Positions 9,867 to 20,536 of a stretch of DNA of 64,000 nt are shown one piece after another. How positions within the stretch are numbered: the stretch's first letter is position 1; each line of letters starts with the position of its first letter. Both the position numbers and the translations under genes were made by a program. The notes under the pieces are model-generated. The model saw nothing but the letters and a program-made list of their open reading frames with translations. It ran no database searches and had not been told where the DNA came from. This stretch comes from Pseudomonas sp. C2B4 (GTDB lineage: Bacteria; Pseudomonadota; Gammaproteobacteria; Pseudomonadales; Pseudomonadaceae), in assembly GCF_013359695.1 (NCBI RefSeq), contig NZ_JABFMU010000006.1, positions 62,001-126,000 of the forward strand. Direction: 5' to 3'.

Positions 9867-9906
9867 AAAAAGCCCGGCATTCAGTGATGAATGCCGGGCT
9901 TTTCAT
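9867..9906 (+). terminator. Rho-independent terminator after uup
   Basis: AAAAGCCCGGCATTC and GAATGCCGGGCTTTT form a stem with a TGAT-centred loop. A run of A before and T after makes it bidirectional. Confidence 0.9.
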
Positions 9907-9927
9907 ATGTACTGCAATCGATTCCCT

Positions 9928-10028
9928 GTAGGAGCGAGCTCGCTCGCGATGAACCAGAGAACACCAAAGGGCATCAGGCTTCCCGCGTCATCGTTGACGA
10001 CCATCGCGAGCGAGCTCGCTCCTACAAG
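9928..10028. repeat. REP inverted pair (GTAGGAGCGAGCTCGCTCGC subtype)
   Basis: GTAGGAGCGAGCTCGCTCGC near 9929 and its inverted copy ending GCTCGCTCCTAC near 10025. Both arms are of the GTAGG subtype, unlike most REPs in this window. Confidence 0.88.
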
Positions 10029-10039
10029 GGGCAGCGTTG

Positions 10040-10480
10040 TCAGCTTTTGCTTTGCAGGCGCACCGCCAGTACGTCGCAGGGCGCGCCGTGCAGCACATCG
10101 TTGGCGGTCGAGCCCAGCAGCAGTGCCAGGCCATGTCGCCCGTGACTGCCGACCACTATCATGTCGCACCCTTGCTCCTTGGCCAGGTGGTGAATTTCCT
10201 GGCGTGGCTGGCCGTAGGTCAGGTGGCTGTATTCCCTGGAAAGCTCCGGATACTTCACGATCAACCGGTCGAGGCGTTCCTTGGCCTGGTCGAACTGCTG
10301 TTGTTGCAGTTGTGACAGGTCCATTGGCACGTCGCCGCCAAAGGCCATCGCCATCGGCTCGACAATGTGCACCAGGGACAATTTCGCGCCGTTGCTAACC
10401 GACAGTTCGCGAGCACGGTGTATTACAGGGTCGCACTCTTCGGTTAGATCTACAGCGACCAGAATATGGTTGTAGGGCAT
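10040..10480 (-). CDS. Universal stress protein A family
   Basis: A 146-residue cytosolic single UspA domain. It begins MPYNHILVAVDLTEECDPVI, with the family Asp after the first strand. Near the end VGSHGRHGLALLLGSTAND matches the ATP-binding G-2x-G-9x-G(S/T) pattern. UspA proteins are stress-survival dimers. AGGAGGAG ahead of the ATG at 10480 decides against a start 28 codons earlier. It is divergent from the next gene, with about 100 bases between. Confidence 0.93.
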   Translation of the reverse strand: MPYNHILVAVDLTEECDPVIHRARELSVSNGAKLSLVHIVEPMAMAFGGDVPMDLSQLQQQQFDQAKERLDRLIVKYPELSREYSHLTYGQPRQEIHHLAKEQGCDMIVVGSHGRHGLALLLGSTANDVLHGAPCDVLAVRLQSKS

Positions 10481-10584
10481 GAGGTGCTCCTCCTGAGGAA
10501 CGCAATATTGGTAAGTATGGCTGGTTTCAAGCGCATCGGTTCCAAAGTGATCGAATGCGCTCATTCAAAATCGGGAGTACAGAT

Positions 10585-11022
10585 ATGACGGTCTGGATAG
10601 TGGTGTCAATCCTGCTGGTGGTGCTCAGCCCCCTGGCGTGGTTGCGACCGTCTCGTCACCAGAGTGGCCGCATGGCGCTGCGCATGGAGGCTCGTCGCAT
10701 TGGGCTGGCCATGCAATTGGCGCCTCAAGAGTGGCCGCACTGGCTTGGCCAGGAGCCGCCAAACCCTTGTGCGCAGTACCATCGGCCACGACGCGGCACC
10801 CAGCCTGCCTGCTGGAGTTACTGGCAAAAATCACCGGGTCTGTGGGTGAATCAGTGGCAGGAAATCTGCGAGGATCAGGTGCTGCTCAATCATTTCGAAA
10901 AATTGCCGGATAACGTCTACAAAGTCGAAGCCGACAAGCAAATGATCGCCTTGTATTGGGGCGAGAAGGGTGAGGCCGAGGTTTTGCAGCACATCGACGC
11001 CACCCTCAAAGCCCTCGCCTGA
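10585..11022 (+). CDS. Conserved hypothetical protein with an N-terminal membrane anchor
   Basis: The 145-residue protein opens with one hydrophobic helix (MTVWIVVSILLVVLSPLAWL) and then a soluble basic and Trp-rich part. A short charged C-terminal domain ends DATLKALA. The helix lacks a clear cleavage site, so it is probably a membrane anchor. GGGAG upstream supports the ATG at 10585. By position it corresponds to a conserved unnamed gene between usp and fadB in pseudomonads. No domain is recognised. Confidence 0.75.
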   Translation: MTVWIVVSILLVVLSPLAWLRPSRHQSGRMALRMEARRIGLAMQLAPQEWPHWLGQEPPNPCAQYHRPRRGTQPACWSYWQKSPGLWVNQWQEICEDQVLLNHFEKLPDNVYKVEADKQMIALYWGEKGEAEVLQHIDATLKALA

Positions 11023-11033
11023 TCCCCGATCTC

Positions 11034-11136
11034 CTGTAGGAGCGAGCTTGCTCGCGATGGTCGTCAATGATGGCGCTTGAAATCTGGCACTCCGTGGTGT
11101 TCTCAGGTTTTTCGCGAGCAGGCTCGCTCCCACAGA
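11034..11136. repeat. Hybrid REP pair
   Basis: The left arm is GTAGGAGCGAGCTTGCTCGC and the right arm is the inverted copy of the other subtype, TTCGCGAGCAGGCTCGCTCC. The two arms therefore come from different REP subtypes. Confidence 0.85.
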
Positions 11137-11164
11137 GACGCGCCATAGCCATTTTTCCCAGGCA

Positions 11165-11195
11165 ATAAAAAGCCCGACAACATCATCGGGCGGGG
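11165..11195 (-). terminator. Terminator-like hairpin reading leftward
   Basis: GCCCGA pairs with TCGGGC around an eight-base loop; the T-run is on the minus strand. No minus-strand gene ends here, so its role is unclear. It could end a short antisense or small RNA arising in the fadB upstream region. Confidence 0.5.
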
Positions 11196-11476
11196 GTTGG
11201 CCAGGCAGGCCGGTAATCCGGGTTTGGGCTGATCCTGCGCTTGGCATTCGCCAAAAGCGTTCACAATTTCCCTGAAGTTCCGCCAGCATAGCCTGTTAAA
11301 CAAAGGCTGCAGTGAATTAGGGCGACTTTTCTAAAGATTGATCCTATGAATGTTTGCACATGCAGCCGCGTGTTGCAGGCCTTCGTCTTACAGAAATGAC
11401 CGCAAAGTCGCATTTCAACCCGCATTTTGGGCGATTGACAATTGTCGGAAATTCCGTGAAGGTGGCGTACCCAAAT

Positions 11477-11503
11477 CAAACGGGCGTATGAATTGAGCGT
11501 TTG
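11477..11503. promoter_or_regulatory. Candidate tandem PsrA operator upstream of fadBA
   Basis: CAAAC-N4-GTATG (11477-11490) shares its last base with GAATT-N4-GTTTG (11490-11503). Against the PsrA pattern (G/C)AAAC-N4-GTTT(G/C) the two sites match 9 and 8 of 10 bases. The one-base overlap and 13-bp step are the same as in the psrA promoter at 22148-22174. PsrA control of fadBA5 is established in P. aeruginosa; binding here is inferred. Confidence 0.6.
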
Positions 11504-11651
11504 TTTACAGAACGCTCCTACAGAATCCCGACTATCGCGTTGGCGGGTGTGCCGGGTGGATAGGCGTAGCATTGACGATTGACGTCCCTGCCGAGCCATT
11601 CGCCTGCGTCCGACGTGTACTGTTCAGCTTCCATATCGTGGAGATCAGTTG

Positions 11652-13799
11652 ATGATTTACGAAGGTAAAGCCATCACGGTTAAGGCTCTTGAAAGTGGCA
11701 TCGTCGAACTGAAGTTCGATCTCAAGGGTGAGTCCGTCAACAAGTTCAACCGTCTAACCCTGAACGAACTGCGTCAGGCCGTGGACGCCATCAAGGCAGA
11801 TGCTTCGATCAAGGGTGTGATCGTCAGCAGTGGCAAGGACGTCTTCATCGTCGGCGCCGACATCACCGAATTTGTCGACAACTTCAAGCTGCCGGATGCA
11901 GAGCTTGTTGCTGGCAACCTCGAAGCCAACAGGATTTTCAGCGATTTCGAAGACCTCAACGTCCCGACTGTTGTCGCGATCAATGGCATCGCATTGGGTG
12001 GCGGTCTGGAAATGTGCCTAGCGGCGGACTACCGCGTCATGTCCACCAAGGCCAAGATCGGCCTGCCGGAAGTCAAGCTGGGCATCTACCCGGGCTTCGG
12101 CGGTACCGTGCGTCTGCCGCGTTTGATCGGTGCCGACAACGCCATCGAGTGGATTGCCGCCGGCAAGGAAAACCGTCCTGAAGACGCGCTGAAAGTCGGC
12201 GCCGTCGATGCCGTGGTTGCCCCTGAAAAGCTGCAGGATGCTGCGCTGGAACTGATCAAGCGCGCCATTTCCGGCGAGTTCGATTACAAGGCCAAGCGCC
12301 AGCCGAAGCTTGAGAAACTCAAGCTGAACGCCATTGAACAAATGATGGCTTTCGAAACCGCCAAAGGTTTCGTGGCCGGCCAGGCAGGTCCGAACTACCC
12401 GGCCCCGGTCGAAGCGATCAAGACGATCCAGAAAGCTGCGAACTTCGGTCGCGACAAGGCGCTGGAAGTCGAAGCCGCCGGTTTCGTCAAACTGGCCAAG
12501 ACCTCTGCCGCGCAGAGCCTGATCGGTCTGTTCCTGAACGACCAGGAACTGAAGAAAAAGGCCAAGGCCTACGACGAAATCGCCAAGGACGTGAAGCAGG
12601 CCGCCGTACTGGGTGCTGGCATCATGGGTGGCGGCATCGCTTATCAGTCGGCTTCCAAAGGCACGCCGATCCTGATGAAGGACATCAACGAACACGGTAT
12701 CGAGCAGGGTCTGGCCGAAGCCGCCAAGCTACTGGTTGGCCGTGTCGAAAAAGGCCGCATGACCGCCGCGAAAATGGCTGAAGTGCTCAACGGCATTCGT
12801 CCGACCCTGTCCTACGGTGACTTCGGTCACGTCGACCTGGTGGTTGAAGCCGTCGTCGAGAACCCGAAGGTCAAGCAAGCCGTTCTGGCGGAAGTCGAAG
12901 CCCAGGTCAAAGAGGACACCATCCTCGCCTCGAATACCTCGACCATTTCCATCAGCCTGTTGGCCAAGGCCCTCAAGCGTCCGGAAAACTTCGTCGGCAT
13001 GCACTTCTTCAACCCGGTGCACATGATGCCGCTGGTGGAAGTGATTCGTGGCGAGAAGTCCAGCGAACTGGCCGTTGCCACCACCGTTGCCTACGCCAAG
13101 AAAATGGGCAAGAACCCGATCGTGGTCAATGACTGCCCGGGCTTCCTGGTCAACCGCGTACTGTTCCCGTACTTCGGCGGTTTCGCCAAGCTGGTCAGCG
13201 CTGGTGTGGACTTCGTCCGTATCGACAAGGTCATGGAAAAATTCGGCTGGCCGATGGGCCCGGCGTACCTGATGGACGTGGTCGGCATCGACACCGGCCA
13301 CCACGGTCGTGACGTGATGGCTGAAGGCTTCCCGGACCGCATGAAAGACGATAGTCGTTCGGCCGTGGACGTGCTCTACGAAGCCAAGCGCCTAGGCCAG
13401 AAGAACGGCAAGGGCTTCTACGCCTACGAGACCGACAAGAAGGGCAAGCAGAAGAAAGTTGCCGATCCGTCGGTGCTGGAAGTGCTCAAGCCAATCGTCT
13501 TTGAACAGCGCGAAGTCACTGACGAAGACATCATCAACTGGATGATGATCCCGCTGTGCCTGGAAACCGTGCGTTGCCTGGAAGACGGCATTGTCGAAAC
13601 CGCTGCCGAAGCCGACATGGGTCTGGTCTACGGTATTGGTTTCCCTCCATTCCGTGGCGGTGCGCTGCGCTACATCGACTCGATCGGTGTTGCCGAGTTC
13701 GTTGCCCTGGCTGACCAGTACGCTGATTTGGGCGCGCTGTACCACCCGACCGCGAAGCTGCGCGAAATGGCCAAAAACGGCCAGCGCTTTTTCGGTTAA
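11652..13799 (+). CDS. fadB: Fatty-acid oxidation complex alpha subunit
   Basis: FadB (715 residues) carries enoyl-CoA hydratase/isomerase and L-3-hydroxyacyl-CoA dehydrogenase activities of long-chain beta-oxidation. The N-terminal crotonase domain shows [15 protein letters not shown] and [18 protein letters not shown]. The NAD site is [16 protein letters not shown] near residue 320, followed by ASNTSTISI and the catalytic [15 protein letters not shown] segment. The C-terminal dehydrogenase repeat ends GQRFFG. GGAG eight bases upstream selects the ATG at 11652 over a TTG just before it. fadA follows after 29 bases, forming an operon. Likely control is by PsrA. Confidence 0.97.
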   Translation: MIYEGKAITVKALESGIVELKFDLKGESVNKFNRLTLNELRQAVDAIKADASIKGVIVSSGKDVFIVGADITEFVDNFKLPDAELVAGNLEANRIFSDFEDLNVPTVVAINGIALGGGLEMCLAADYRVMSTKAKIGLPEVKLGIYPGFGGTVRLPRLIGADNAIEWIAAGKENRPEDALKVGAVDAVVAPEKLQDAALELIKRAISGEFDYKAKRQPKLEKLKLNAIEQMMAFETAKGFVAGQAGPNYPAPVEAIKTIQKAANFGRDKALEVEAAGFVKLAKTSAAQSLIGLFLNDQELKKKAKAYDEIAKDVKQAAVLGAGIMGGGIAYQSASKGTPILMKDINEHGIEQGLAEAAKLLVGRVEKGRMTAAKMAEVLNGIRPTLSYGDFGHVDLVVEAVVENPKVKQAVLAEVEAQVKEDTILASNTSTISISLLAKALKRPENFVGMHFFNPVHMMPLVEVIRGEKSSELAVATTVAYAKKMGKNPIVVNDCPGFLVNRVLFPYFGGFAKLVSAGVDFVRIDKVMEKFGWPMGPAYLMDVVGIDTGHHGRDVMAEGFPDRMKDDSRSAVDVLYEAKRLGQKNGKGFYAYETDKKGKQKKVADPSVLEVLKPIVFEQREVTDEDIINWMMIPLCLETVRCLEDGIVETAAEADMGLVYGIGFPPFRGGALRYIDSIGVAEFVALADQYADLGALYHPTAKLREMAKNGQRFFG

Positions 13800-13813
13800 G
13801 CGCCCCCAACTAG

Positions 13814-15004
<1,191 letters not shown>

Positions 15005-15020
15005 GCGTTTCGTTGACGGA

Positions 15021-15052
15021 AGCCGGGGCCAAGTGCCCCGGTTTTTGTTTTT
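15021..15052 (+). terminator. Terminator of fadBA
   Basis: CCGGGGC pairs with GCCCCGG around a CAAGT-type loop and is followed by TTTTTGTTTTT. Confidence 0.92.
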
Positions 15053-15103
15053 CCGGATTTATTTTTGTTTTTATTTTGAAAAAATTTGAGTGAGGGCCGA
15101 AGC

Positions 15104-15340
15104 ATGCCGATACAACCTGGGCTCTACCAACATTACAAAGGTCCTCAGTACCGTGTGTTCAGTGTCGCGCGGCATTCGGAAACCGAGGAAGAAGTGGTCT
15201 TCTACCAAGCCCTGTATGGCGATTACGGCTTTTGGGTGCGTCCCTTGAGCATGTTCCTGGAGTCGGTCGAAGTTGACGGCGAACAGGTCCCACGCTTTGC
15301 TTTGGTGCAAGCCGAAGAGAGCCTTTTTACAAAGCCATAA
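15104..15340 (+). CDS. DUF1653 protein
   Basis: A 78-residue protein of the DUF1653 family, recognised from PGLYQHYKGPQYRVFSVARH and ALYGDYGFWVRPLSMFLE. The family is small, cytosolic and of unknown function. The ATG at 15104 gives the family N-terminus MPIQPGLY; a frame start six codons upstream has no support. It sits between the fadBA terminator and the topA promoter and may be transcribed alone. Confidence 0.88.
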   Translation: MPIQPGLYQHYKGPQYRVFSVARHSETEEEVVFYQALYGDYGFWVRPLSMFLESVEVDGEQVPRFALVQAEESLFTKP

Positions 15341-15365
15341 GCTGAGTGCGCGCAATACCCTGCGC

Positions 15366-15394
15366 TTGACCTCACCTTGTAGCCACTATATATA
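15366..15394 (+). promoter_or_regulatory. topA promoter
   Basis: TTGACC (15366-15371), a 17-base spacer, then TATATA (15389-15394). This is a good sigma-70 match about 60 bases upstream of topA. Confidence 0.7.
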
Positions 15395-15454
15395 GCGGTG
15401 CCGCGTCAGGCGCCAACCGCCTTTCACTTCTAGAATTCAGGAATTTTCTGATCC

Positions 15455-18082
15455 ATGGGCAAATCGCTGGTCATTGTGGAATCCCCGGCTAAGGCCAAGA
15501 CCATCAACAAGTATTTGGGCAACGAATACGTGGTGAAGTCGAGTATCGGCCATATCCGAGACCTGCCCACCAGCGGTTCGGCTAGCGCCAGCAAAGAGCC
15601 AGCCGCCAAGCGCGGCAAGGCTGCTGCGGGTGAAGCGCCGGCCTTGTCGCCGAAAGAAAAGGCGCGCAAGCAGCTGGTCGCTCGCATGGGGGTCGATCCC
15701 GATCATGGCTGGAAAGCCAAGTACGAGATCCTTCCAGGCAAGGAAAAGGTCATCGAAGAGCTGCGCCGGCTCGCCAAGGATGCTGACACCATCTATCTCG
15801 CAACCGACTTGGATCGCGAGGGGGAAGCCATTGCCTGGCACCTGCGCGAAGCCATCGGTGGTGACGACAGCCGCTACAAACGCGTGGTGTTCAACGAAAT
15901 CACCAAGAAGGCGATCCAGGAAGCCTTCTCCCAGCCAGGCGAGCTGGACATCGACCGTGTCAACGCCCAGCAGGCGCGTCGTTTCCTCGATCGCGTGGTG
16001 GGTTACATGGTTTCGCCATTGCTGTGGGCCAAGATCGCTCGTGGTCTGTCCGCTGGCCGTGTGCAGTCGGTTGCGGTGAAGCTTGTGGTCGAGCGTGAGC
16101 GTGAAATTCGCGCGTTCATTCCGGAAGAGTACTGGGAAGTTCACGCCGACCTCGGCACCGCCAAGGGCGCCACCGTGCGTTTCGACGTCGCGCGCGAGAA
16201 GGGCGAGGCGTTCAAGCCGCTGAACGAAGCCCAGGCCATGGCCGCGCTGGAGAAGCTCAAGGCTTCCAGCTACAGCATCGTCAAGCGTGAAGACAAGCCG
16301 ACCAGCAGCAAGCCGTCGGCACCGTTCATCACCTCCACCCTGCAGCAGGCCGCGAGCAACCGCCTGGGCTTCGGTGTGAAGAAAACCATGATGATGGCCC
16401 AGCGTTTGTACGAAGCCGGCTACATCACCTATATGCGTACCGACTCCACCAACCTCTCGGCTGATGCCGTGGCGATGGCGCGTACCTATATTGAAGGCGA
16501 GTTCGGCAAGAAGTACCTGCCGGACACTCCGAACGTCTACAGCAGCAAGGAAGGCGCCCAGGAGGCTCACGAAGCGATTCGTCCGTCCGACGCCAACACC
16601 GAGCCGAGCAAGCTGTCGGGCATGGAGCGTGACGCAGAGCGGCTCTACGAGCTGATCTGGCGCCAGTTCCTCGCTTGCCAGATGCTGCCGGCGCAATACC
16701 TGTCGACCACGGTCACCGTGGGCGCCGGCGACTTCGAGCTGCGTGCCAAGGGCCGTATTCTCAAGTTCGACGGTTACACCCGTGTCATGCCGCAAATCGC
16801 CAAGCCCGGCGATGACGATGTGCTGCCGGACATGGCCCAGGGCGACGCGATGAAGCTGATCAAGCTTGATCCAACCCAGCATTTCACCAAGCCGCCGGCG
16901 CGTTACTCGGAAGCCAGCCTGGTCAAGGAAATGGAAAAACGCGGCATCGGTCGTCCTTCGACCTATGCGGCGATCATTTCCACTATTCAGGATCGCGGCT
17001 ACGTGGCGTTGCACAACCGTCGTTTCTATTCGGAAAAGATGGGCGACATCGTCACCGAGCGTCTGGCCGAGAGCTTCTCCAACCTCATGGACTACGGCTT
17101 CACCGCCGGCATGGAAGAGCATCTCGATGACGTGGCCCAGGGCGAGCGCGACTGGAAAAACGTACTCGACGAGTTCTATGGCGACTTCAAGAAAAAACTC
17201 GAAGTGGCCGAGAGCCCGGACAACGGCATGCGTGCCAACCAGCCGGTGATGACCGATATTCCGTGCACAACCTGTGGCCGTCCGATGCAGATTCGCACTG
17301 CGTCCACCGGCGTGTTCCTCGGTTGCTCGGGTTACAGCCTGCCGCCAAAAGAACGCTGCAAGGCCACCGTCAACCTGGTGCCGGGCGATGAAATCGCCGC
17401 GGATGACGAAGGTGAATCGGAGTCGCTGGTTCTGCGTGGCAAGCATCGCTGCCCGATCTGCAGCACCGCGATGGATGCCTACCTGCTCGACGAGAAGCGC
17501 AAGCTGCACATCTGCGGTAATAACCCGGATTGTGACGGCTACGAAATCGAGGAAGGTGTTTACCGCATCAAGGGCTATGAAGGTCCGAGCCTGGAATGTG
17601 ACAAGTGCGGTAGCGAGATGCAGCTCAAGACTGGCCGTTTCGGCAAGTTCTTCGGTTGCACCAATGCGACCTGCAAGAACACCCGCAAACTGCTGAAGAG
17701 CGGTGATGCGGCGCCGCCGAAGATGGATCCGGTGAAGATGCCTGAGCTGAAATGCGAAAAGGTCAACGACACCTACATCCTGCGCGACGGTGCTTCAGGC
17801 CTGTTCCTGGCGGCCAGCCAGTTCCCGAAAAACCGCGAGACCCGTGCTCCGCTGGTGATGGAAATCATTCCACACAAGGATGAAATCGATCCGAAGTATC
17901 ACTTCCTGTGTGAAGCGCCAAAGAAAGATCCGGATGGCCTCCCAGCCGTGATCCGTTACAGCCGCAAGACCAAGGAGCAATACGTGCAGACGGAAGTCGA
18001 CGGTAAACCGACTGGCTGGAAAGCGTATTACGATGGTGGCAAATGGACCGTTGAAGATAAGCGCCCCGCCGCGAAGTCCTGA
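15455..18082 (+). CDS. topA: DNA topoisomerase I (type IA)
   Basis: TopA relaxes negative supercoils through a transient 5'-phosphotyrosine break. The 875-residue protein opens with the TOPRIM strand [18 protein letters not shown]. Acidic TOPRIM residues lie in [15 protein letters not shown] (about residues 115-130). The active-site tyrosine is in [13 protein letters not shown] (about residue 327). C-terminal Cys4 zinc-ribbon modules follow, for example [16 protein letters not shown] and CDKCGSEM, ending with a basic tail. Length matches the pseudomonad enzyme. The ATG at 15455 has a weak CAGGAA upstream. Confidence 0.97.
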   Translation: MGKSLVIVESPAKAKTINKYLGNEYVVKSSIGHIRDLPTSGSASASKEPAAKRGKAAAGEAPALSPKEKARKQLVARMGVDPDHGWKAKYEILPGKEKVIEELRRLAKDADTIYLATDLDREGEAIAWHLREAIGGDDSRYKRVVFNEITKKAIQEAFSQPGELDIDRVNAQQARRFLDRVVGYMVSPLLWAKIARGLSAGRVQSVAVKLVVEREREIRAFIPEEYWEVHADLGTAKGATVRFDVAREKGEAFKPLNEAQAMAALEKLKASSYSIVKREDKPTSSKPSAPFITSTLQQAASNRLGFGVKKTMMMAQRLYEAGYITYMRTDSTNLSADAVAMARTYIEGEFGKKYLPDTPNVYSSKEGAQEAHEAIRPSDANTEPSKLSGMERDAERLYELIWRQFLACQMLPAQYLSTTVTVGAGDFELRAKGRILKFDGYTRVMPQIAKPGDDDVLPDMAQGDAMKLIKLDPTQHFTKPPARYSEASLVKEMEKRGIGRPSTYAAIISTIQDRGYVALHNRRFYSEKMGDIVTERLAESFSNLMDYGFTAGMEEHLDDVAQGERDWKNVLDEFYGDFKKKLEVAESPDNGMRANQPVMTDIPCTTCGRPMQIRTASTGVFLGCSGYSLPPKERCKATVNLVPGDEIAADDEGESESLVLRGKHRCPICSTAMDAYLLDEKRKLHICGNNPDCDGYEIEEGVYRIKGYEGPSLECDKCGSEMQLKTGRFGKFFGCTNATCKNTRKLLKSGDAAPPKMDPVKMPELKCEKVNDTYILRDGASGLFLAASQFPKNRETRAPLVMEIIPHKDEIDPKYHFLCEAPKKDPDGLPAVIRYSRKTKEQYVQTEVDGKPTGWKAYYDGGKWTVEDKRPAAKS

Positions 18083-18096
18083 CAGGCCCTGTACAG

Positions 18097-18143
18097 AAAA
18101 GGCCGCATGAAACCCTCGGGTTTTCATGCGGCCTTTTTGTTTT
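18097..18143 (+). terminator. Terminator of topA
   Basis: AAAAGGCCGCATGAAA pairs with TTTCATGCGGCCTTTTTG around a CCCTCGGG loop; the stem is long and a T-run follows. Confidence 0.93.
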
Positions 18144-18221
18144 GGGCTTGCGGTGGAGTTGGGTCATCCACGACACTGTCAGACTTGCGTGAAGCATCAT
18201 TTCGTTGTGGAGGCTGCCGTC

Positions 18222-18746
18222 ATGGCCCACGAACTTTATACCCGCACCAACCAGAAGATTTATTTCGCCGGCCTGTCGCTGGAAGCGCTCGCCAGGGCTG
18301 AAGAGGGGCGGGCGATGAATTCCCTGGCCCTGATTCAGGCTGGCCGCGAATCGGCGTTGTTTCACCTGTACGGGGCCCTGTTGGGGTTGTGCCATGAAAT
18401 CGCCGGCTTCTATCGGTTGCCCCAGGCGAATGCATCCCGGGCCGAATCGCTGCTTACCCGAGAAGTACTGGAAAGCATCGCCATTCCTGAAATGGCCGAG
18501 ATGGTCGAACTGGCCAATAACCCGGAAACCTGGTTGGCCAAGCTGCTGGCGGCTCATGCCACGCTGTTTCAGCCGCCACGAGTGCCGCACAAGCCCAAGG
18601 GTGACGTGACACAACCGTTGATTCAGGCCGTAAACCTGGATGAAGAAGAGGCACCTCAGGAATTGAGCCGTGAGGAGCTGGAGAGCTGGCGTCAGAACCT
18701 CAAAAGCCTGGCGATTCGCTTTCGCGAAGGCTTGAACGAGTGCTGA
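18222..18746 (+). CDS. DUF6586 family protein (PA3010-like)
   Basis: A 174-residue helical, soluble protein starting MAHELYTRTNQKIYFAGLSL. It matches by content and position the conserved gene that follows topA in pseudomonads (PA3010), now grouped as DUF6586. It has no signal peptide, membrane helix or catalytic motif. The C-terminus is acidic (LDEEEAPQELSREELE). GTGGAGG upstream fixes the ATG at 18222. Function is unknown. Confidence 0.82.
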   Translation: MAHELYTRTNQKIYFAGLSLEALARAEEGRAMNSLALIQAGRESALFHLYGALLGLCHEIAGFYRLPQANASRAESLLTREVLESIAIPEMAEMVELANNPETWLAKLLAAHATLFQPPRVPHKPKGDVTQPLIQAVNLDEEEAPQELSREELESWRQNLKSLAIRFREGLNEC

Positions 18747-18795
18747 ACCCATAACGGCATCGGTACCTGCGTTTTTTATTCTTCAGGGATGAAGC

Positions 18796-19830
18796 ATGTC
18801 TACGGTTTTACATAACAAAAAGCTGCGTCAGTTGATTGAACAATGTGACGCTCGTGTCGAAGCGGCCACAAACAAGACCGATTTGCTTGATGTGATTAAG
18901 CAATTGAGGTCATTTGGCGAGGTATTGGCGTTCGATAACTCGACCCCAAAGTTGTTTCTGTACGTTGGTTTGGCTTTGGTAGCAGCGGCACTGCTTTTCG
19001 TGCCATTTATCGTGCTGGGCATCGCCTTTCTGATAGGTGGCTGGTTGGTGATGGAGAACAGATCTGGTGCGATCGAAGCGCTTTCGAGAGACCTCATCCA
19101 CAAATCATCATTGCTCACCCATGGACTGACTGAGCGTTTCAAGCCCGACGTGAAGGTGCTTGAAGCGTTGGCCGGTGAGTTCAAGGATTTCCGTAGGGGC
19201 TCCTATAGCCGGACGATTCTGAGGACCGCGCAGGGTATTTACCCGGGAGCGGTTCATGAGTTGTCCTTCAACTATCAGAGCTTGCAATATGTAGATCGGG
19301 AAACCTACAAGGTCAACGTACCGGATGGCGCGGGTGGTACCAAGGAAGAAACCAGAACGCGCGATCTTGAATTTGCCCGTTTCAGTCTGGTGTTTGATTT
19401 TCCGTGGGTCAAAAATGTGGCCGTGCGCGGCGACCAACATCGAGCTGTGGACCTTGAGGACGCCCTGGATACAGCCTCCAATGAATTCAACAAGGCTTTT
19501 TGCCTGACTGGCGCGAACCAGATGGCCTGCGCTGTTTTTGCAAAGCCTGCAACTGTGCTGCATCTCCTGCAACTTCGTCAGCAATTCAGCGACGTCAATC
19601 TGGAATTCTCCGGACACGGTCGGCTGTGTCTTGGTTTCAGCGATCCTGATTTATTGGCATCAGCCGCAACCGATGGATTCAATGATTTGCAAGCCTTGGA
19701 GCAGCATGTTGAGGCGGGGATTCGAATGCCTCGTCTGGATTTTTTACTTTCATGGGTGCACCGTCTGGCCGAACTGCAGGACGACAACTTTGCGCTTTCA
19801 CCAAAATCTTTGAAAAGCATGGAGCATTAA
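18796..19830 (+). CDS. DUF3137 membrane protein
   Basis: The 344-residue protein has a helical N-terminal part, then two close membrane helices (about residues 52-90: KLFLYVGLALVAAALLFVPF and VLGIAFLIGGWLVM). A large C-terminal region follows, with SYSRTILRTAQGIYPG and LEFSGHGRLCLGFSD. This layout is that of DUF3137 proteins, which are commonly encoded beside LemA. The stop is three bases before the lemA-like gene, so the two form one unit. Codon use looks more AT-rich than topA. I do not see this gene in the P. aeruginosa order, so it is probably an insertion. Confidence 0.75.
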   Translation: MSTVLHNKKLRQLIEQCDARVEAATNKTDLLDVIKQLRSFGEVLAFDNSTPKLFLYVGLALVAAALLFVPFIVLGIAFLIGGWLVMENRSGAIEALSRDLIHKSSLLTHGLTERFKPDVKVLEALAGEFKDFRRGSYSRTILRTAQGIYPGAVHELSFNYQSLQYVDRETYKVNVPDGAGGTKEETRTRDLEFARFSLVFDFPWVKNVAVRGDQHRAVDLEDALDTASNEFNKAFCLTGANQMACAVFAKPATVLHLLQLRQQFSDVNLEFSGHGRLCLGFSDPDLLASAATDGFNDLQALEQHVEAGIRMPRLDFLLSWVHRLAELQDDNFALSPKSLKSMEH

Positions 19831-19833
19831 ACG

Positions 19834-20391
19834 ATGGGGTTTCTATTGGTTGTCACGGCGATAGTCGGGATCTACTTCTGGATCTGCTACAACCGTATCA
19901 TTGGGCGTCATAACCGGGCTCAACGCGCTTGGGCCGATGTCCTTGTCTATGAGCGTCAGAAAACCAGAGTGCTTGATTTGCTTGAGCAGCAAGTCAGGAG
20001 CTTCAAAGAGTACGAGAGTGCGCTGCTGGAAAAGATCACGGGGCTGCGCTCGGCTATTGGCAAATTGCCACAAGAAGCCAACGGGGATGCTCTTGCGCCG
20101 GTGCAGAAAGGGACTCGGGATTTGATCGCGGGAATGGCTGTGGCATTTGAGGCTTACCCAGAGCTCAAGTCCAGCGAGCTGGTTAACAGTTTCATGCGGG
20201 AAATAACTGAGCAGCAAGACAATATCGGCGCGGCTATCACGATCTTCAATGGCGCCGTGGAGGTATTCAATAACTCCATCCAGATGTTCCCTAACTCCTT
20301 CGTTAACAGCTGCCTGAACAAAAAATCGGTGATCGTTCCATTTGCCGACTCCCAAGCGTCAGCGGCCTTTGAGTACAAGCCGAATTTTTGA
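19834..20391 (+). CDS. LemA family protein
   Basis: The 185-residue protein starts with one membrane helix (LLVVTAIVGIYFWICYNRII). The LemA coiled-coil core follows: RHNRAQRAWADVLVYERQ, LLEQQVRSFKEYESALLEKI and, near the end, FNGAVEVFNNSIQMFPNSF. LemA proteins have an N-terminal helix in the membrane and a helical bundle outside or in the periplasm; function is unsettled. It is paired with the DUF3137 gene immediately upstream, the usual partnership. Confidence 0.85.
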   Translation: MGFLLVVTAIVGIYFWICYNRIIGRHNRAQRAWADVLVYERQKTRVLDLLEQQVRSFKEYESALLEKITGLRSAIGKLPQEANGDALAPVQKGTRDLIAGMAVAFEAYPELKSSELVNSFMREITEQQDNIGAAITIFNGAVEVFNNSIQMFPNSFVNSCLNKKSVIVPFADSQASAAFEYKPNF

Positions 20392-20502
20392 AGGGTATGG
20401 AGCGGTATGCGCGTCTGGCTGGGAGTGATCGCAGGAGATTTCTTGTAATGGCTGGTCGATTACCGTTCCTCAAGATCCCGAGCGAAGCTTGGCCGTTGCC
20501 TA

Positions 20503-20508
20503 TATAAT
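20503..20508 (+). promoter_or_regulatory. Consensus -10 box of the 77-residue gene
   Basis: A perfect TATAAT lies 29 bases upstream of the ATG at 20537. No clear -35 at standard spacing was found. Confidence 0.5.
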
Positions 20509-20536
20509 CCTCGCCTTTCGTGGAGAACAGACCTTT

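Larger units (their letters stand above)
11137..11651. other. Long fadBA upstream region
   Basis: About 515 bases without a credible gene. It holds a minus-oriented hairpin (11165-11195), an AT-richer stretch (11260-11520) and a tandem PsrA-like operator (11477-11503). A minus-strand open frame across 11261-11599 has no ribosome site or recognisable product. TTGACA at 11435 lacks a matching -10. Confidence 0.6.

Noticed and set aside
7897..9906. A 669-codon open frame antisense to uup
   Set aside because: It is a shadow of the uup codon pattern. uup has intact ABC motifs and a ribosome site; the antisense product shows no domain and is rich in His, Gln and Val, as antisense frames of GC-rich genes are.
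11435..11463. TTGACA at 11435 as the fadBA promoter
   Set aside because: No -10 at 16-18 bases; the sequence there is GAAGGT.
11261..11599. A minus-strand 112-codon gene in the fadB upstream region
   Set aside because: No ribosome site, no recognisable product, and it overlaps the PsrA-like operator.
15437..17509. A 690-codon open frame antisense to topA
   Set aside because: Same reason: topA is complete with catalytic Tyr and zinc ribbons, and the opposite frame has no recognisable protein.
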